Below are positions 33,501 through 33,991 of a stretch of 33,991 nt of DNA, piece after piece. Position 1 is the first letter of the stretch; each line of letters starts with the position of its first letter. Below the pieces are notes generated by a model. It did no database searches, was not told the origin of the DNA, and saw only the letters and a program-made list of their open reading frames with translations. Position numbers and translations under genes: made by a program. Origin of the DNA: Actinomycetes bacterium (GTDB taxonomy: Bacteria; Actinomycetota; Actinomycetes; Mycobacteriales; Mycobacteriaceae); contig JAHZIT010000148.1 of NCBI GenBank assembly GCA_022601275.1, positions 1 through 33,991 of the forward strand, written 5' to 3'.

Positions 33501-33876
33501 CGTCGACGAGGAGTTGGCCGCGTCGGGACACTTCGTCTGGCCGCGCGAGACACTGCGGCTCGGGGAGAAGTTCCCCCTCAAGGCCGGCCTGGTGACCAGC
33601 TTGGGGTTCGGCCATGTCTCGGGATTGATCGCCCTGGTGCACCCGCAGGCGTTCCTGGCGACGCTCAGTCCCGAGCAGCGGGCGGACTACACCGCTCAAG
33701 CATCGGAGCGCAGCGTGGCCGGGCAGCGCAGGCTGGCTTCGGCGATCGCCGGTGGCCGGGCGATGTACGAGCGGCCACCGGACCGTCGCTTCGACCATGA
33801 GCACCCGGAGAAGCCTCAGGAGGCGGCGATGCTGCTCGACGTGGCGTCGCGGCTGGGTCAGCACGACGTGTACTGA
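24505..33876 (+). CDS. fas: Type I fatty acid synthase (FAS-I)
   Basis: A single 3123-residue polypeptide carrying the full set of FAS-I activities, making C16-C26 acyl-CoAs for membrane lipids and mycolate precursors. Domains in order: acetyltransferase (Ser157 in AGHSQG); FMN enoyl reductase (about 425-800, ILLAGMTPTTVDAK, VEGGRAGGHHSWED at about 572-585, GGGIGTPE); hot-dog dehydratase (DHNPIH with Asp1274 and His1279); malonyl/palmitoyl transferase (YAFPGQG, Ser1483 in ACGHSVGEY); Pro/Ala-rich linker (about 1773-1817); acyl carrier domain with the likely phosphopantetheine Ser1856 in DGASSRRNQ; ketoreductase (TGASKGS at 2170-2176, Tyr2334 and Lys2338); ketosynthase (Cys2776 in GACATAAVS, His2928 in SKHDTS, His2969 in LTGHAKGG). 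There is no phosphopantetheinyl transferase domain; acpS follows. GTG 24505 has GAGGAGA 9 nt ahead and gives MTIND, like the M. tuberculosis start. Confidence 0.98.
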   Translation: MTINDQHRATSASGNGSETGQVAEPLAGAHALVDRLHAGEPYAVAFGGQGGSWLENLEELVNSAGIESEITALVGEAELLLEPLARELVVVRPIGFEPMQWVRALAADEPLPAAKDLTSAAISSPGILLTQIAAIRALQRQGLDLTGHPPVAIAGHSQGVTAAESLKAHGARDVELLAIGQLIGAGGSLMSRRCGMVSRGDKSPMVSVTNVDPARLVELLDRFAQDVRTVAAPALSIRNGRRSVVITGTPEQLARFELYCEKVTEKEEAERKNKLRGGAVFQPVFSQVNVEVGFHTPRLAGAVELVTGWAARTGLDTELTRRLSEIIFVNPVDWVSEVEGLAAAGAKWIIDLGPSDTVTRLTAPVIRGLGIGIVPAATRAGQRSLFTAGAAPDVAPAWSSYAPSSIKLPDGSVKVSTKFTRLTGRSPILLAGMTPTTVDAKIVAAAANAGHWAELAGGGQVTEEIFDGRMEELVKLLEPGRAVQFNSLFLDPYLWKLQVGGKRLVQKARQSGAPIDGVVVSAGIPDLDEAVELIEELNTAGISYVAFKPGTVDQIKSVLKIAAEVPDRDVIVHIEGGRAGGHHSWEDLDDLLLATYGELRKYTNVTICVGGGIGTPERAADYLSGDWAKDYGFPSMPVDGILVGTAAMAAKEATTSPAVKQMLVETTGTDIWVGAGKAINGMASGRSQLGADIHEIDNTASRCGRLLDEVAGDVDAVAERRDEIIAAMHDTAKPYFGDLDDMSYLQWLRRYVELAIGAGDTTADTAAPGSPWLADTWRDRFEEMLKRTESRLHEKDFGPIESLFGPGAQDPDGRELLEQPERAIAAVLARYPDAESVRLHPADVPFFVTLCKKPGKPVNFVPVIDKDVRRWWRSDSLWQAHDARYSAEQVCIIPGTQAVAGITRVDEPVGELLDRFEQEMIDRVAGSGIEPVNVVSRRQARADINGPLAVVLDSPDVLWAGRTAINPVHRIGEPGEWQVNDVPGKPTATHPSTGARLELTADAGRRAGLTGPGDAPGDAAVTLSVPLSDVWIDIRFTLPPCTADGAMPIVTVEDASTAMRAVLAIAAGVEGPDALPPVEDGTTTMTVEWDPEKVADHTGVTATFGAPLAPGLTLVPDALVGLCWPAVFAVIGSALTDEGFPVVEGLLSLVHLDHAARLLQAMPAVKSELTVTATASAATDTEVGRVVPVAVTIRRADEASGVDGADGGGGPAVLATLQERFAIRGRTGAAELTDPPRAGGAITDNATDTPRRRRRDVVLTAPVDMSAFAVVSGDHNPIHTDRAAALLAGLKTPIVHGMWLSAAAQHAVAATDGQATPPPRLVGWTSRFLGMVLPGDEIEFRVDRVGIDRGAEIVEVAARVGSELVMSATAQLAAPKTVYAFPGQGIQSKGMGMDVRSRSKAARQVWDSADKFTRETLGFSVLHVVRDNPTSLIASGVHYSHPEGVLYLTQFTQVAMATVAAAQVAEMREQGAFVEGAMACGHSVGEYTAIACVSGVYPLEALLEVVFHRGSKMHDIVPRDSAGRSNYRLAAIRPSQIDLDDEDVLGFVEEISERTGEFLQIVNYNLRGSQYAIAGTVRGLEELEDEVERRREISGGKRSFILVPGIDVPFHSSVLRVGVADFRRSLERVMPVDADPALLVGKYIPNLVPRPFTLDRDFIEEIRDLVPAEPLDEILADYETWRNEKPRELCRKIVIELLAWQFASPVRWIETQDLLFIEEAAGGLGVERFVEIGVKSAPTVAGLASNTLKLPEYSHNTTEVLNAERDAAVLFATDTDPEPDMEESAEDTAPVPEAAPVEAVPAAPAPAAAPSGAPRPDDLTFDASDATMALIALSAKIRIDQIEPLDSIESITDGASSRRNQMLVDLGSELNLGAIDGAAEADLAGLKSQVTKLARTYKPFGPVLSDSINDQLRSVLGPSGKRPAYITERVKKTWELGDGWARHVTVEVALGTREGSSVRGDALGGLHDGALVDAAGVDKAIDAAVAAVAARRGVQVALPSAGGAAGDVVDSAALSEFADRVTGPDGVLASAARTILDELGLGGATGNLEGPPDGELVDLITAELGSDWPRLVAPAFDSRKAVVFDDRWASAREDLARIWLMDEDDLEPQWARYAERFEGTGHVVSTQAGYWQGKSLAAGRNTHASLFARAAAGAENPGKGRYADDVAVVTGASKGSIAAAVVAQLLEGGATVVATTSRLDDDRLGFYRSLYRDNARFGARLWVLPANMASYNDIDALAEWVGSEQSESLGPKSIHIKDALTPTLLFPFAAPRVGGDLSEAGSRSEMEMKVLLWAVQRLIGGLSHIGAERDIAARLHVVLPGSPNRGMFGGDGAYGESKSALDAVVSRWTSETSWAQRVSLAHALIGWTRGTGLMGHNDAIVEGVEAAGVTTYSTEQMASMLLALCDVETKVAAAREPVLADLTGGLAEVDLDLPALAAKAREEAAGGPADEGDDFSEDDSSGADDHMIAALPSPPRPVTVAPPPEWEDLDVDPADLVVIVGGAELGPYGSSRTRFEMEVDNELSAAGVLELAWTTGLLKWEDDPQPGWYDTESGDLVDEADLVERYHDAVVDRVGIREFVGDGAIDGDHSAPLLVSVFLDKDFSFVVSSEADARAFVEFDPEHTLITPVPDSADWKVIRKAGTEIRVPRKSKLSRKVGAQIPTGFDPQVWGITPDMANSIDRVALWNLVATVDAFLSAGFSPTELMRWVHPSLVASTQGTGMGGLTSMQTMFHGNLLDKNKPNDILQETLPNVVAAHVIQSYVGSYGSMIHPVGACATAAVSLEEGVDKIRLGKAELVVTGGYDDLTLDSVIGFGDMAATADTEMMRGKGISDERFSRANDRRRLGFVEAEGGGTILLARGDLALRMGLPVLAVVAHAQSYGDGVHTSIPAPGLGALGAGRGGRESVLAQSLKRLGVGADDVAVISKHDTSTLANDPNEQELHERLAASLGRSEGAPLFIVSQKSLTGHAKGGAAVFQMMGLCQILRDGVIPANRSLDCVDEELAASGHFVWPRETLRLGEKFPLKAGLVTSLGFGHVSGLIALVHPQAFLATLSPEQRADYTAQASERSVAGQRRLASAIAGGRAMYERPPDRRFDHEHPEKPQEAAMLLDVASRLGQHDVY

Positions 33877-33926
33877 GTCGGCGTGTGCTGAGTCGGCGTG
33901 TGCTGAGTCGACGTGTGCTGAGTCAT
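33867..33926 (+). repeat. Four 15-bp tandem copies spanning the fas stop codon
   Basis: Copies of CGTGTGCTGAGTCGG start at 33867, 33882, 33897 and 33912, with one to three changes each. The unit is five codons long and includes the fas TGA, so every copy places another TGA in the fas frame. The array fills most of the 75-bp gap to acpS. Confidence 0.9.
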
Positions 33927-33951
33927 GGGCGGTGCGATAGCGTGCTGCGGT

Positions 33952-33991
33952 GTGGGCATTGTCGGGATAGGCATTGATCTGGTATCCATCC
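33952..33991 (+). CDS. acpS: Holo-ACP synthase, N-terminal fragment (cut by window end)
   Basis: From GTG 33952 the first 13 residues read MGIVGIGIDLVSI, the highly conserved start of AcpS; the Asp of GIDLV binds magnesium. AcpS transfers phosphopantetheine from CoA to the carrier domain of FAS-I and other carriers. It lies 75 bp after fas, the same order as Rv2524c-Rv2523c in M. tuberculosis, and is probably transcribed with it. The remainder is outside the window. Confidence 0.9.
   Translation, partial: MGIVGIGIDLVSI

Noticed and set aside
1..33991. tRNA, rRNA, insertion sequence or phage genes
   Set aside because: No cloverleaf, rRNA stretch, transposase motif or integrase motif was noticed by eye in either strand.

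Overview
The window looks like chromosome of a mycobacterium, probably an environmental or rapid-growing species. It is GC-rich, uses many GTG starts, and carries marker families of the group: a complete yrbEAB-mceABCDEF operon, a type I multifunctional fatty acid synthase (FAS-I) followed by acpS, and an upstream Tat-exported protein that closely matches M. tuberculosis Rv2525c. In M. tuberculosis Rv2525c, fas and acpS are also neighbours. What lies to the left of them here is accessory.

Layout. 1-1209 (minus, cut by the window): membrane class III adenylate cyclase with a HAMP domain. 1280-4878 (plus): a tight acyl-CoA operon of acyl-CoA dehydrogenase, family III CoA-transferase and thiolase. 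4939-5418 (minus): small exported protein. 5886-15384 (plus): yrbEA, yrbEB and mceA to mceF, with overlapping or touching reading frames. 15388-16886: three more small exported proteins. 17150-18451 (plus): PAS-PAS-GGDEF diguanylate cyclase. 18624-20914 (plus): two Mce-associated membrane proteins followed by an IspD-like protein with a degraded nucleotide site. 20814-21554 (minus): a second IspD-family protein that overlaps it tail to tail. 21653-22918 (plus): LtrA-family membrane protein. 23224-23940 (plus): Rv2525c homologue. 24505-33876 (plus): fas. From 33952: acpS, cut by the window end.

How the parts may work together. The YrbE and Mce proteins should form a lipid importer in the cell envelope; its ATPase (MceG) is not in the window. 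The upstream acyl-CoA genes could activate and degrade an imported substrate. The Mce-associated membrane proteins probably support the importer. FAS-I and AcpS make acyl chains for membrane lipids and mycolate precursors. The cyclic nucleotide and cyclic di-GMP enzymes add signalling capacity, but no direct link is visible.

Most notable points. (1) The two IspD-family proteins have lost complementary halves of the active site: one keeps the nucleotide and catalytic residues, the other keeps the dimer-arm residues that IspD supplies in trans. This suggests a split-site heterodimer. (2) Three decayed gene ends are hidden between genes: a thiolase end in front of yrbEA, an acyl-CoA dehydrogenase end at the start of the GGDEF gene, and a GGDEF fragment after ltrA. 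(3) Short tandem duplications of 14-24 bp recur at gene edges. One copies the fas stop codon four times in frame, one copies the mceE start three times, and one lies in the fas leader.
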